This document shows positions 16,610 to 26,624 of a DNA stretch of 64,000 nucleotides, piece by piece. Below the pieces are notes generated by a model. It had not been told where the DNA came from. It searched no databases and was given only the letters and a program-made list of their open reading frames with translations. This stretch comes from Thermomicrobium sp. 4228-Ro (GTDB taxonomy: Bacteria > Chloroflexota > Chloroflexia > Thermomicrobiales > Thermomicrobiaceae), in assembly GCF_026241205.1 (NCBI RefSeq), contig NZ_JAPFQM010000001.1:1178001-1242000 (forward strand). Direction: 5' to 3'. Made by a program: the position numbers and the translations under genes. Each line of letters starts with the position of its first letter. Position 1 is the first letter of the stretch.

Positions 16610-17170
16610 TCAACGGCTGGGCGGTTGGCTTTCCGCAAGGTCGGTGATGTGCCACGTGATACCGAATGGGTCGCGGAAGACGAACGCATGCTCGTCGCTC
16701 TGCGCCACCGGATACTCACGGACGAGGACGTCCGCGCGCAGTTCAGCCAGCGTTTCGGGCGCGACCCGCAGGCTGAGGTGAACGAGCCGCGGTTCGACGA
16801 AGACCGTGCCGCGCCCTGCGAACTGGAGCAGCAAGGCGAGCGGTCCATTGCGGAGCAACACGTACTGGGGGTAGATGCCGGTACGGATACCGGCATCCCA
16901 GTCGAAGTCGGCCGGAAGGTACTCCCACCGCTCACCAGCGCGCCGCACGCGCCAGACGACTTCCATCCCGAAGAATTCCCGGTAGAACGACTCGGCAGTG
17001 CGGAGGTCAGCGACGCGGATCGCCACGTGCTGGACTGCTTCGATCCGCAGTTCCCGCGGCGCCGGAAGCAGGGGCTCGCGTCCCGGATCGGGAAGCCCGT
17101 AAGGGAGCAGTCCACTACCTGGTGGAGCGGGGACGATCTCGGTGCCAAAGGGCGTCAGTGGCTCGCGCAT
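16610..17170 (-). CDS. VOC-superfamily (glyoxalase/dioxygenase) protein
   Basis: A 186-residue protein with one vicinal-oxygen-chelate module. The first paired beta-alpha-beta-beta-beta unit starts at AVQHVAIRVADLRTAESFYR (residues 45-64), whose histidine is a metal-ligand candidate. A second half runs LVHLSLRVAPETLAELRA (129-146) and FVFRDPFGITWHITDL (163-178). The first 40 residues are a proline-rich extension not usual for the fold. GGAGGACACG directly precedes the ATG. Substrate unknown; it lies 17 bases after the secreted glycosidase gene on the same strand and 31 bases before the DinB gene. Confidence 0.8.
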   Translation of the reverse strand: MREPLTPFGTEIVPAPPGSGLLPYGLPDPGREPLLPAPRELRIEAVQHVAIRVADLRTAESFYREFFGMEVVWRVRRAGERWEYLPADFDWDAGIRTGIYPQYVLLRNGPLALLLQFAGRGTVFVEPRLVHLSLRVAPETLAELRADVLVREYPVAQSDEHAFVFRDPFGITWHITDLAESQPPSR

Positions 17171-17187
17171 CGTGTCCTCCCGTTCAC

Positions 17188-18975
17188 CTAGCGGTACCAA
17201 CCGAGCGTCTGGAGTGCCTGCGCGCCGAGGAGCCCGAGCTGCACCTCGTACCGTGTCCCAACTGCCTCCGGATGGAACTCGAAGCGTGCCCGCTCGAAGT
17301 ACTGGACGGTGTACTCTTTGCCGTCGCTCGGGTTCACCTCGCGGAACTCCGGACTGATCGGCAACCCGAAACGAGCCAGCCCACCGTTCTGCTCCCAGTA
17401 TCGCAAAAAAGCGCCGCGGACGACGAAGCCGGTTTCCGGAAAATAGCGCTCGCCGGGGGCTGGCTTCTCCGGCGGTGGTTGCGCAGCGAAGCTGTGGTTC
17501 CCGAGCGCCCAGCGTCCGAGATGAGCGAGTTGCACCTCGTTCGGAGTACCGCGGAACTCCGGCCAGTACTCGAAGCAGGCACGCTCGAAGAACTGGACGA
17601 GTCGTCCGCCGCTCCAGAACGGTTCGGTGAGTGGGTAGCCGAAGGCAGCCAGTCCACCGTTCGCTTCCCAGTAGCGGCGGAACGGCCCGCTCAGGGTGTG
17701 TCCGGTCTCCGGAAAATAGCGCACGTTGGGATCGTCCGGGGGCGCGACGCGGCTGGTCGGCAACGCGTCCGGTCGGGCCAGGCTCTGGTAGACGAGGAAC
17801 GCTGGCTTGCGCGGCCAGGGTATGGCCTCGCGACCGTAGACCATACTGGAATCGAGCAGGCGGACGAGCCCCCAGTTGGCATACCCGTGGCTGGTGCCGA
17901 AGTCCTCGAACTTGAACCAGAAGACGCGCTCGACCTCGGGGGCCTGCTCCCAGAGGAGTGTGTAGACCTGCCGGAGAAACGCTGCCTGCGCGAGTTCGGC
18001 CGGCGTGGGGTCGAGCACGCCTGCCGGTGACCACGCTGCTGGTTCAGCCGGCATCCCGACTTCGGTGAGCCAGATCGGACTCGTGTCACCGTACTCCAGC
18101 TGCACGGCCCGGAGTTCGCGGACTGTGGCGAGCACGCTCGCTGCGTTGGGCAGAAAATAGGGGTGGAGCGAGAGCGCGTCCCATGGATATCGTCCGGTTC
18201 GTGCGCGGAAGTCCTGGACCGCCGGGCTCTCGTACACGGCACGGAGCCAGGCGAGATGCCGGTCGCCGTCTTCCTGGCGGTCGAAGAGAATGCTCCCGGC
18301 GACGACCCGGGTCGAGGGGCTCTGGCGCTTGACGGTCTCGTAGACATCGACAGCGAGCCGCCCGTAGATATCGGGCCGGACGGCATGCACCTGCTGGTTC
18401 GTCTCTTCCCACAGGAGCTCGTTCGCATTCGGCTCGTTCAAGAGCTCGATCGCCGCGAGCGCTGGGCCATAGCGTCCCGCGATGTCGGCGGTGCGCTCGA
18501 CGAACGCGCGCGTATAGCGATTGCGCCCGTCGCGGTCCGGTGGAACGTTGATGTGCGAGAACGCGTAGCTCGCATCGAGGTCGGCGAGGATGCCGGAGCC
18601 GAGGACGGCGAGCACCTTCATGGCGTATCGGGGAGCGAGCTCGAGGAGGTACCAGTCGTGCTTTTCCCAATCGATCCAGCCTGGTCCGGAAGGCTGGTCG
18701 TACTCGGCGTGGAACTCGATGCGCACCCAGCGCGCACCCATCCGGGCCATCTCGGCCATCATCGTCTCCAGGAACGCGCGGTTGGTGCGGACCGGGTACC
18801 GCTCGGGATCGGTATTGAACTCGTACCAGGGGTCCCGGCCGACGATACCGAAGAACTCGCCGTAGCTCGCTGGGTCTCGTGCTGCCTGGCTGGGGGGTGA
18901 CGGGGCGAGGACCAGGCTGATGAGCGTGAGCGAACAGGCCAGCACGACACGCAACGACCGGCCGATGACCTGCAC
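17188..18975 (-). CDS. Secreted TIM-barrel glycoside hydrolase with two YFPETGH repeats
   Basis: Exported glycosidase of 595 residues. A signal peptide (basic start, hydrophobic residues 9-24, PSQAA cleavage region near 28-32) is followed by a clan GH-A type barrel. The acid/base is in AAIELLNEPNANE near residue 180 and the probable nucleophile in PIWLTEVGMP near 310, resembling GH5/GH39-like enzymes; the exact family is uncertain. From residue 419 there are two copies, about 91 residues apart, of a module with RYFPETG(H/F), YWE-NGGLA-FG-P, VQ(F/Y)FERA-FE and EVQL-LG. The same module occurs on the GH18 protein at 36.5 kb and may bind cell wall or polysaccharide. The start is GTG with GGAGGGGG upstream. 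Confidence 0.82.
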   Translation of the reverse strand: MQVIGRSLRVVLACSLTLISLVLAPSPPSQAARDPASYGEFFGIVGRDPWYEFNTDPERYPVRTNRAFLETMMAEMARMGARWVRIEFHAEYDQPSGPGWIDWEKHDWYLLELAPRYAMKVLAVLGSGILADLDASYAFSHINVPPDRDGRNRYTRAFVERTADIAGRYGPALAAIELLNEPNANELLWEETNQQVHAVRPDIYGRLAVDVYETVKRQSPSTRVVAGSILFDRQEDGDRHLAWLRAVYESPAVQDFRARTGRYPWDALSLHPYFLPNAASVLATVRELRAVQLEYGDTSPIWLTEVGMPAEPAAWSPAGVLDPTPAELAQAAFLRQVYTLLWEQAPEVERVFWFKFEDFGTSHGYANWGLVRLLDSSMVYGREAIPWPRKPAFLVYQSLARPDALPTSRVAPPDDPNVRYFPETGHTLSGPFRRYWEANGGLAAFGYPLTEPFWSGGRLVQFFERACFEYWPEFRGTPNEVQLAHLGRWALGNHSFAAQPPPEKPAPGERYFPETGFVVRGAFLRYWEQNGGLARFGLPISPEFREVNPSDGKEYTVQYFERARFEFHPEAVGTRYEVQLGLLGAQALQTLGWYR

Positions 18976-19020
18976 CGAACCCCCTCCCTTCCCTGTCTTG
19001 TCGATGCTCCACAGCGCCTG

Positions 19021-19920
19021 TCAGGCCAGCGCTCGGACTCGCCGCCACGGCTCGAGCACGAAGCGCTCCAGTGCCTCGACGACGCCGTCTTCGTCGTGCC
19101 CCCGGACGACTGCGTCAGCCTGGGCGCGGACGTGTTCCGGCGCGTTTCCCATCGCGACCCCGAGCCCGGCAGCGCGGAGAAGCGGCAGGTCGTTCTCGCC
19201 GTCCCCCACGGCGAGGACGTCCGCCAACGTCAACCCGAGACGGCTCGCCAGGGTCTCGACGCCAGTCGCCTTGCTCACGCCAGGTGCATGCACGTTGGCG
19301 ACCCAGCGCGGCAGCGCCGGTAGCCACTCGAACGGCCCGTGATGATAGATCGGAAGCCCAGCACGGGCCAGCCGCGCCGTCGCCCGCCGCAGCGCGAGTT
19401 CCGGTCCGAAGAGGTCGACGGTCAACACGTCGTCGAGTTCGAGGACCTGCTGAGCGGCTCGATGGTCGACATCACCCGTGCGCGGCAGGAGTTCCTGCTC
19501 GAACTCCGGCAGTCGCGGCAGCGGGTCCGTCACCAGAACCATGCGCTCACCGCTCGCCGGACCGCGTAACACGAGCGCACCGAGCCCTTCGCGTTCCGCC
19601 TCCCGCAGTGCACGTTCCAGTGCCGTACGGTCCAATGGCCGCTCGGCCAGCGCTGCCTCGTGCTCGGTATCCCAGACCAGCGCACCGTTATAGAGGACGA
19701 GCGGGAGCTGGATACCGAGTTCGCTCACGATCGGCCGCGTCGTGCGCAGGCGCCGTCCGGTGGCGAGGACGACTTCGACTCCGAGTTCTCGGCAGGACTG
19801 GATCGCCTCGCGCACCACGGGACGGACCACGTCGGTCGGGTCGAGGAGCGTTCCGTCGATATCGAGGACGACGAGGCGGAAGAGCGGGGCTGATCGGTCA
19901 TTCGGATGGCGGGTGTTCAT
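19021..19920 (-). CDS. Cof-type HAD phosphatase
   Basis: Cytoplasmic phosphatase of 299 residues, type IIB (Cof/YbiV-like) HAD family, which dephosphorylates sugar phosphates or flavin and PLP-type metabolites. Motif I is [12 protein letters not shown] (residues 16-27) with the nucleophile and acid aspartates. Motif II is VVLATGRRL (49-57). The cap domain follows, motif III is the lysine in [11 protein letters not shown] near 218, and motif IV is [12 protein letters not shown] near 240. GGAGG lies directly before the ATG at 19920; the open frame extends far upstream but without similarity. It is divergent from the FAH-family gene, with 177 bases between the two starts. Confidence 0.87.
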   Translation of the reverse strand: MNTRHPNDRSAPLFRLVVLDIDGTLLDPTDVVRPVVREAIQSCRELGVEVVLATGRRLRTTRPIVSELGIQLPLVLYNGALVWDTEHEAALAERPLDRTALERALREAEREGLGALVLRGPASGERMVLVTDPLPRLPEFEQELLPRTGDVDHRAAQQVLELDDVLTVDLFGPELALRRATARLARAGLPIYHHGPFEWLPALPRWVANVHAPGVSKATGVETLASRLGLTLADVLAVGDGENDLPLLRAAGLGVAMGNAPEHVRAQADAVVRGHDEDGVVEALERFVLEPWRRVRALA

Positions 19921-20097
19921 CGGGCCTCCAGCACTCGGTTGCCGGGTTTTGGTATAGCACACAGGGGAGCACGACCGGTTATCCACCGAGTCACTGGTTC
20001 GGTACCGCTTCTGTCGGACAGCATCGCCGGTATCGGATGCATGCTCGACAGGGGACGGGACCGAGGGGACAATAGTCGCGAAAGGGAGGGTCACCAG

Positions 20098-20913
20098 GTG
20101 TACCTCACGCGTCACCGCACAGTGAGTGGATCGCGCTGGGCCTGCGATGGACAGTGGCTCCCGGAGGGATTCCGGCTGAGCTGGCTCCTCGAGCTGCCAG
20201 CCGACGCGGTGCGTAACGTTCTCGTTCAGCTGCCCCGCTCGGGCGTCGCGAGCGGCCCGCTCCTCCCGCCGGTCGAGCCGGAGCAAGAGGTCTGGGCGGC
20301 TGGCGTCACCTACCTCCGCAGCCGGGACGCGCGGATGGCCGAGGCGCAGGTCAAGGACATCTACTGGCGCGTCTACGAGGCCGAGCGGCCGGAACTGTTC
20401 TTCAAGGGACAGGGCTGGCGGATGGTGGGGCCGGGCGAGCCGGTCCGCGTGCGCCGGGACAGCCGCTGGAACGTCCCCGAGCCGGAACTCGCCGTTGTCT
20501 TCACCCGGACACTCGAGATCGTCGGCTATACGGTCGGGAACGACGTCTCCTCGCGCGATATCGAAGGCGAGAATCCGCTCTACCTTCCACAAGCCAAGAT
20601 CTACGATGGGGCCGGGTCGCTGGGGCCCGGCATCGTGGTGGTCGAACACCCCGGGATGCTGCGCGGTCTTCGGATCGCTCTGGAGATCCGTCGCGGCGAA
20701 GCGGTGCTCTTCCGGGGCGAGACGACGACCGACCAGATGAAGCGCCTGCCGGAGGAGCTGGTCAACTGGCTCGGCAAGGAGCTGTCCTTCCCGTACGGAG
20801 GCATCCTGATGACCGGCACCGGGATCGTCCCACCGGACGACTTCTCCCTCCAGTCCGGTGACCGCGTCGTCATCCGGGTCGCTGACATGGTGCTGGAGAA
20901 CCCGGTGAGTTGA
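20098..20913 (+). CDS. FAH-family protein, 2-keto-3-deoxyarabinonate dehydratase-like
   Basis: Fumarylacetoacetate hydrolase-fold enzyme of 271 residues. Metal-binding and catalytic phrases are visible: [14 protein letters not shown] near residue 65, ELFFKG near 98, the acidic EPELAVVF near 123 and [18 protein letters not shown] near 140. The continuation [11 protein letters not shown] is characteristic of the 2-keto-3-deoxy-pentonate dehydratase (KdaD) branch rather than true fumarylacetoacetase. That branch turns 2-keto-3-deoxy-arabinonate or xylonate into 2,5-dioxopentanoate. The GTG at 20098 has AAAGGGAGGG eight bases upstream and is preferred over the in-frame ATG at 20041. No other pentose-oxidation gene is adjacent. 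Confidence 0.78.
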   Translation: MYLTRHRTVSGSRWACDGQWLPEGFRLSWLLELPADAVRNVLVQLPRSGVASGPLLPPVEPEQEVWAAGVTYLRSRDARMAEAQVKDIYWRVYEAERPELFFKGQGWRMVGPGEPVRVRRDSRWNVPEPELAVVFTRTLEIVGYTVGNDVSSRDIEGENPLYLPQAKIYDGAGSLGPGIVVVEHPGMLRGLRIALEIRRGEAVLFRGETTTDQMKRLPEELVNWLGKELSFPYGGILMTGTGIVPPDDFSLQSGDRVVIRVADMVLENPVS

Positions 20914-21124
20914 CCAGAGTACGCATCCTCATACCGACAGCAGTGAGCCCAGTTATCGGCATGCCAGTAGACACAGGGGTCTGCGCGGGCTTGTCCGGAG
21001 CGGGCATCTCCCTTTCGCTACCGCTCGTTCCTCAGGCAAGTGTGCGGTGCGTGGGGCATCGCTCCACAGGGGATCGTTTCGAGGACGAAAGAGCCAGGAA
21101 TGACCCGGGGCAACGGTGGGCGGT

Positions 21125-22129
21125 TCAATTGCGTTCCCGCGTGATCGCGAACGTCGCCGCCGGATCGTCGGCCGACCGGCGACCACCGAAGACCAGCGCA
21201 GCCCGCAACAGGAATGCGCCAGCGAGGGCGACGAGACTGGCGAAGACGGTGACCGGTCGGCGCCAGCGTCGCGGCAGCAGGTGCGCCAGCGCGTGCAGCG
21301 CCAGAGCGAGCGCGGTGCCGGCACGGGCCGCCGTGTAGGCCTGCCCTTCCAGGCCCTTGCGGAGGGGCCGGCCGACGACCGGGCCGCTCCGCCGCTGGAT
21401 CGTCTCGAGCAGGACGAGTTCTCCAGCCAGCGCGACACGCTCGACGCGCTCGAGTGCCTGCCGGGCGCGTGCCGTCTTACCCTGGTGCCCCAGCAGGAGC
21501 GAGAGCGCGGCAGCCGCACTGGAGAGCGCCGAGCAGAGAAAGAGCGGTCCGAGCAGGAGCGCGTTCCGGGCCCAGAGCGGAACGGCCGTCGCGCCGAGCA
21601 GCACGCCGGTGTACCCGGCCAGGAAGAAGGCCGGGAGCGCGCTTGCCGCTGCCAGCCCCCGGTCGGGAAGTCGGCGTACCAGCCGGGCCAGTCGCTTGCT
21701 GCGACCCAGCAGGCCGTCGTCGCTCGCCTGGCGCAGCGCATTCGCGAACGCGGTGAGACTGAAGCCGATGAGTCCCCACACACCGAGCGACATCGGCGAG
21801 CGGAGCTTGACGACGCGCAGCATATGGTGGAACCGTTCCGGCCGGCCGAGGTCGACGATCAAGAGCAAGGGGCCAGGGAGCACCGCGAGAAAAGCGAGAT
21901 AGCGACCGGCGCGGACGACCGGGCGGGCCCAGTGTCCACCGACGAGTCGAGCGACTGCTGCCAGGACAGCGCTCCCGCCAGCGAGACCACCGAGCACGAA
22001 GTAGAAGACGATCGGCCAGCGCCAGTGCGGGCCGTGGATCACCGGTAGACCGTAGTAGCTCTCGCGCGTTTCGGCGCTGACCGGTTGCCCGGGTTCGCGG
22101 CGATGCCGCCAGGTGCGGACGTCAGTCAT
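21125..22129 (-). CDS. NrfD-type membrane subunit of formate dehydrogenase
   Basis: Polytopic membrane protein of 334 residues with about eight to nine hydrophobic helices, of the NrfD/PsrC family. It connects the iron-sulfur subunit to the quinone pool without binding haem. Family features include PIVFYFVLGGLAGGSAVLA (residues 39-57) and ILLxDLGRPERFHHMLR-like DLGRPERFHHMLRVVK near 96-111. Its ATG overlaps the 3' end of the iron-sulfur gene by eight bases, showing translational coupling as third gene of the operon. A cytochrome b type gamma subunit, as in FdnI, is absent. Confidence 0.85.
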   Translation of the reverse strand: MTDVRTWRHRREPGQPVSAETRESYYGLPVIHGPHWRWPIVFYFVLGGLAGGSAVLAAVARLVGGHWARPVVRAGRYLAFLAVLPGPLLLIVDLGRPERFHHMLRVVKLRSPMSLGVWGLIGFSLTAFANALRQASDDGLLGRSKRLARLVRRLPDRGLAAASALPAFFLAGYTGVLLGATAVPLWARNALLLGPLFLCSALSSAAAALSLLLGHQGKTARARQALERVERVALAGELVLLETIQRRSGPVVGRPLRKGLEGQAYTAARAGTALALALHALAHLLPRRWRRPVTVFASLVALAGAFLLRAALVFGGRRSADDPAATFAITRERN

Positions 22130-22970
22130 GGCGTGCTTTCCTTCCCTGCTTGAACGACAGGAGCGCCGCCAGGCCGAGCGCGAGCGCGGCGAGCGCGCTG
22201 GTCAGGAAAGCGGGGAATACGCGTCGCTGGGGGAGTTCCGGTTCGGCCGGGAGGTTGTAGACCTCCGGTGGGGCTGTCAGGATGAAGAAGGCGTTGAGCC
22301 CGCCGATCCCACCGGTGCCGCCGAGCGCCTCGTCGCCGTAGATCCGTGCCTCGATCCCCTGTGCCTGCAGCTCGGCGACGCGTGCCCTGGCTCGGTCCAT
22401 CAGGGCATGCACCGGACCGAACTGGATGGCATCGGTCGGGCAAGCTTTGGCGCAGGCCGGTTCGAGCCCGTCCTTCACCCGGTCGTAGCACAGGGTGCAC
22501 TTGTGCGCCTTCCCGTCGTACGGGCTCAGGGCGGGAACACCGAAGGGGCAGGCTGGGACACAATAGCCGCACCCGTTGCAGATGTCCTGCTGGATCACGA
22601 CGGTGTCGAACTCGGTGCGGATGATGGCACCGGTCGGGCATGCTTCCATGCATCCGGCGTTGACGCAGTGCTTGCAGACATCGCTCAACATCAGCCAGTT
22701 GCTCTGGAAGGGAGCCAGGCGGGTCGGTCGCCGTCCCTCGCGGTCGCTGATCCGCTCGATGAAGGCGACGTGGCGCCAGGTGGTCGCGCCGAGGTCGCCA
22801 GTGTTGTCGTAGCTCATCCCGGTAAAGCCGAAGTCGTCCATCGGGAGCTGGTTCCACTGCTTGCAAGCGACCTCGCAGGCCTTGCAACCGATGCAGAGGG
22901 TCGTATCGGTGAGAAAGCCGAAAGCCCCGGGCCGGGCGCGCGTCCGCCCGACCGGCACCGCGCTGCTCAT
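22122..22970 (-). CDS. Formate dehydrogenase iron-sulfur subunit
   Basis: Electron-transfer subunit of 282 residues with four [4Fe-4S] clusters. Cysteine groups are CIGCKACEVACKQW (residues 26-39), CKHCVNAGCMEACP (98-111), CNGCGYCVPACP (131-142) and CTLCYDRV...ACAKACP (157-178), the FdnH/HybA pattern. A hydrophobic segment near the carboxy end (FPAFLTSALAALALGLAALL) anchors it to the membrane. It carries electrons from the molybdenum or tungsten centre of the catalytic subunit to the NrfD-type subunit. The start overlaps the catalytic gene by four bases. There is no signal peptide. Confidence 0.9.
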   Translation of the reverse strand: MSSAVPVGRTRARPGAFGFLTDTTLCIGCKACEVACKQWNQLPMDDFGFTGMSYDNTGDLGATTWRHVAFIERISDREGRRPTRLAPFQSNWLMLSDVCKHCVNAGCMEACPTGAIIRTEFDTVVIQQDICNGCGYCVPACPFGVPALSPYDGKAHKCTLCYDRVKDGLEPACAKACPTDAIQFGPVHALMDRARARVAELQAQGIEARIYGDEALGGTGGIGGLNAFFILTAPPEVYNLPAEPELPQRRVFPAFLTSALAALALGLAALLSFKQGRKARHD

Positions 22971-25900
22971 GGTTCAGTCCCTTCGCGTCGTCGTCCCTTG
23001 CGGACCGTGCAGGTAAACGACTTGGCCTCGTGGATGAGCGAGTTGGGATCCTCGACCAGCGCAGCCAGCTCGTTGGCGATCCCTCCCGTTGCCAGTCCGC
23101 CGAAGCCGAAGTGCCAGGGCATCCCGATGACATGCACCGTCCGGCCGGCGATCCGGAGCGGCTGCACGCGCTCGGTGACCAGCGCACGCGCTTCAGCTGC
23201 GCCACGGGCGGTCTCGACCACCACCCAGTCGCCATTGGCGATACCCAGCTCGCGGGCCAGCTCCGGGCTGATCTCGACGAAGCCAGCTGGCTGCAGTTCC
23301 GCCAGCCACGGTACCCAGCGACTCATCCCGCCCGCTGTATGGTGCTCGGTCAAGCGGTAGGTGGTGATGACGTAGGGGTAGCGTGGATCACCGATCTCGT
23401 GATACGGGTTGTCGGGGCGGAGGATGAGCGGTGCGACCGGGTTGCGCGGCTGAGACGGGTAGAGCATGTTGGTGACCGGTGTCTCCCAGGGCTCGTAGTG
23501 CGTCGGGAGTGGCCCGTCGAGGAGACCGACCGGGACGAAGAGCCAGCCCAGGCCGTCGAGCATCATGATGAAGGGTGCTGTTCCCGGGTGCGCGTCGAGC
23601 CCGCGAGCCCCTGGTGGTGGCTGGTAGTCGGGCGGCTTCGTCGCAGGAAAGTCGGGGACATCGTAACCGACCCAGCGCCCCTGCTCCGGATCCCACCAGA
23701 TCCACTTCTTGCGCTCGCTCCACGGGCGACCCTGCGGGTCGGCCGAAGCGCGGTTGTAGAGGATGCGCCGGTTGGCTGGCCAGGCGAAGCCCCAGTCCAG
23801 ACTGGCCCGGTCGTCGCCGCGCCGCCGTTTGGCACGGTGCTCGCCGTCGGGTGTCACGATGCCGGAATAGATCCAGCAGCCGCAGGCTGTCGAGCCGTCG
23901 TCGGCGAGCTCGTGGAAGCCAGCCACCGGTCGACCATCGGCCACACGGTACCCGCTGATCTCCTTGGCGACTGCCATCAGGTCCGGCTCCTCGTGCGGCC
24001 CGACCGTCGGATAGTCCCAGGTCAAAGCCTGGATCTGCCGGCCAGCCGGTGAGTCGTCACCGGCGTAGAGCTCCTTCAGCCGCCGCCCGAGGTGGTAGAC
24101 GAAGTGTGCTTCGGAGCGGGCGTCACCCGGTGGATCGATCGCCTTGTCGTGCCACTGGACGAGCCGGTGGGTATTGGTGAAGGTGCCGTCCTTTTCGGCT
24201 GCGATCGCGGCTGGCAGGAAGAAGACTTCGGTCTTGATGTCCTGCGGGCGAATCTCGCCGCTGCGCACTTCCGGCGCGTCGTACCAGAACGAGGCCGTCT
24301 CGATCTCGTGGACGTCGCGCACGACGAGCCAGTCCAGGTTCGCTAGCGCCTGGCGTGCCAGCCGGGCGTTCTGTCCACCGACGGCCGGGTTCATGCCCAT
24401 GACGAAGAGGCCTTTGACGATGCCGTCCTTCATCATGGTGAGGATCGACTGGAAGGAGTAATCACCGCCGATCTTGGGCAGGAAGACGTACCCATACTCG
24501 TTCTCCGGTGTCGCTGCCTCGCCGTACCAGGCCTTGAGGAGCGACACTATGAACTTCGGCATGTCGTACCAGAGCCCGGTCGCTGGGCGTTCGCTCGCGA
24601 GGTACTCGGCCAGCGTGGCGTGCTCGGGAATAGCCCGCGGCATCTTGAGGTAGCCCGGGAGGAGGTCGAAGAGGGTCGGGATATCGGTCGAGCCCTGGAT
24701 GGTGGCGTGGCCGCGCAGGGCGAGGATGCCACCACCGGGCCGGCCGATGTTGCCGAGCAGGAGCTGGAGGAGCGCGCAGCAGGAGATGATCTGGGTACCG
24801 ATCGTGTGCTGGGTCCAGGCGACCGCGTAGCAGAAAGCGGTCGTGCGGTCGCGTCCCGAATTGGCCAGGATCGTCTCGGCGACATCGAGGAAGAGGTCGC
24901 GTGGGACGCCGCATGCCTGCTCGACGAGTTCGGGTGTGTAGCGCGCGAAGTGGCGCTTGACGAGCTGGAAAGCGCAGTGGGGGTGCTCGAGCGTCGGGTC
25001 GCGCTCCGGCTCGATGCGCGGTCGGCACGGCCAGCGTTCACCCTCGAGCGGGCGCCTTTCGCCGGCGTACTGCCAGCTCGCCGGGTCATAGCGGCGCTGC
25101 TTCGGATCGTAGCCGCTGAAGAGTCCTGCCAGCTCTTCAGTGTCGCGGAACTCCCCCGAGACGATCACGCTGGCATTCGTGTAGTGGACGACGTACTCGC
25201 GGAAGAAGGGGTCGGTGTTCCAGCGTTCCGCATTGAGGACATAGTTCACCAGTGCGCCGAGGAAGACGAGGTCGCTCCCCGGGCGGATCGGGACGTAGAG
25301 GTCAGCGAGCGCCGAGGTACGCGAGAAGCGCGGATCGACGTGGATGATCCTAGCGCCACGCTCGCGCGCTTTCACGACGAAGCGGAAGCCGACCGGGTGG
25401 TTCTCGGCCATGTTCGAGCCCATGATGACGATGCAGTCGCTGTCGGCCAGGCTCGCCAGCGTCGTCGTCGCACCACCTCGACCGAGTCGGGCGCCCAGAC
25501 CGGGCACCGTGCTGGAGTGTCATATCCGTGCCTGGTTCTCGACGGCGACGATGCCGAGTCCACCGGTGAACAGCTTCTTGATGAGATAGTTCTCCTCGTT
25601 GTCCAGCGTCGCGCCACCCAGATGGGCGATACCGAGCGTGCGGTTGACCACCAGGCCGCGCTCGTCACGATGGACGAACGTCGCGTCGCGCGTTTGCTTG
25701 ACCAGTTGCGCGATCCGCTCCATCGCCCACTCGAGCGGCCGCTCCTCCCAGTGGTCGCTGTAGGGAGCGCGGTACTTGACGCGGAGTTCGCGCAGCGGAC
25801 TGTGGATGAGCTGCCAGGTCGCTGCGCCCTTGGGGCAGAGGGTACCGCCGTTGATCGGGCTCTCGTAGTTCCCCTCGATGTCGACGATGCGCCCGTCCTT

Positions 25901-26056
25901 GGTGTAGACGAGCTGCGAGCAACCGACCGCGCAGTACGGGCAGACGCTGATGCTCACGTCGGCGCCGCGGACGCGCGCATGCGCCTCGCGCGTCGTGCGA
26001 CTCACTGGGTTCGGAACTAAACCGATATGGTTCCGGAGACGCTGGACGATACCCAT
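22967..26056 (-). CDS. Formate dehydrogenase catalytic subunit, selenoprotein (TGA at 25520-25522)
   Basis: Molybdopterin formate dehydrogenase of about 1029 residues, the FdnG/FdoG length. It oxidises formate to CO2. The amino end has the [4Fe-4S] ligands CPYCAVGC and CPKG. The frame then reads VENQARI-TGA-HSSTVPGLGA; in all selenocysteine formate dehydrogenases this is NQAR-x-U-HS-xTV, so the TGA is residue 179 and ligates the metal. The same frame continues to 22967 through YAVAWTQHTIG, GNIGRPGGG and the cofactor-binding carboxy domain (ANGDWVVVETARG). A SECIS hairpin follows 11 bases after the TGA. The ATG at 26056 is preferred to a GTG at 26068 by RBS spacing. No Tat signal is visible, so the complex may face the cytoplasm. 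Confidence 0.93.
25490..25508 (-). promoter_or_regulatory. SECIS hairpin of formate dehydrogenase
   Basis: On the minus-strand mRNA, GGUGCCC and GGGCGCC form a seven-pair stem (one U-G) closed by the loop GGUCU. It starts 11 bases after the UGA at 25522-25520 and places the loop 18-22 bases downstream. The GGUCU loop is the same as that of Escherichia coli fdhF, the reference SelB-binding SECIS. Confidence 0.88.
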
Positions 26057-26228
26057 GACGCCGGCCACCCTTTCGTGATCGACAACGAGTGTACTCGCTC
26101 GTGGCGGGCGCTCCCACGCCCGGCTCTCGCGTCGACCTGAATCGGCACGGTAGGCAGCGTCGTACCCGCGATTGTGTTAGGCTGGGGTCGAAGGCATCGG
26201 CTGCGCGTCCCTGCGATGGGTGTGAGTT

Positions 26229-26624
26229 GTGGCGAATCGTGGACGAGACTAGCTGGAACAGGCGAAACGCGATCTGGCGCATGCCGAGCATGCGCGCCAG
26301 GCTGGGGACTACGAATGGGCCGCGTTCGCGGCCCAGCAGGCAGCGGAAAAGGCGGTGAAGGGGCTGCTCCTCAGTCTCGGTGGCGAGGGCTGGGGAGACA
26401 GCGTCTTCCGCTTGCTCGAAGGTCTGCGCGCCCGGATCGACATCGATCCGGCGCTCCTCGATGCGGCCCGGCGCCTGGACCGGCACGACGTCCTCGCCCG
26501 GTATCCGAACGGCTACCCGGCCGGGCTCCCGGGGGAGTACTACACTGAACGTGATGCATCGGAGGCGATCGACGATGCACGGGCCATCGTCGGGTTTTGC
26601 GAGCGTGCGTTTCCTGGATCGTGA
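26229..26624 (+). pseudogene. HEPN-domain gene interrupted by an amber codon
   Basis: HEPN-family protein, the usual partner of MNT nucleotidyltransferases. From the GTG at 26229 the frame reads VANRGRD-TAG-LEQAKRDLAHAEHA, then YEWAAFAAQQAAEKAVKGLL and GEYYTERDASEAIDDARAIV to the stop at 26624. HEPN proteins commonly begin M-xxR-xx-D-W-L-x-Q-A-x-x-D-L, so the TAG at 26250-26252 sits where TGG (Trp) is expected, a one-base change. The rest of the domain is intact. It may be a young pseudogene, or the protein may start after the TAG at the CTG (26253), with GGACGAG seven bases upstream, or at the GTG at 26355. It overlaps the MNT gene downstream by 50 bases. Confidence 0.75.

Noticed and set aside
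22967-25507. Separate 846-residue molybdopterin protein starting at a GTG
   Set aside because: It is the part of formate dehydrogenase after the selenocysteine codon; the frame and family motif continue from 25520-26056.
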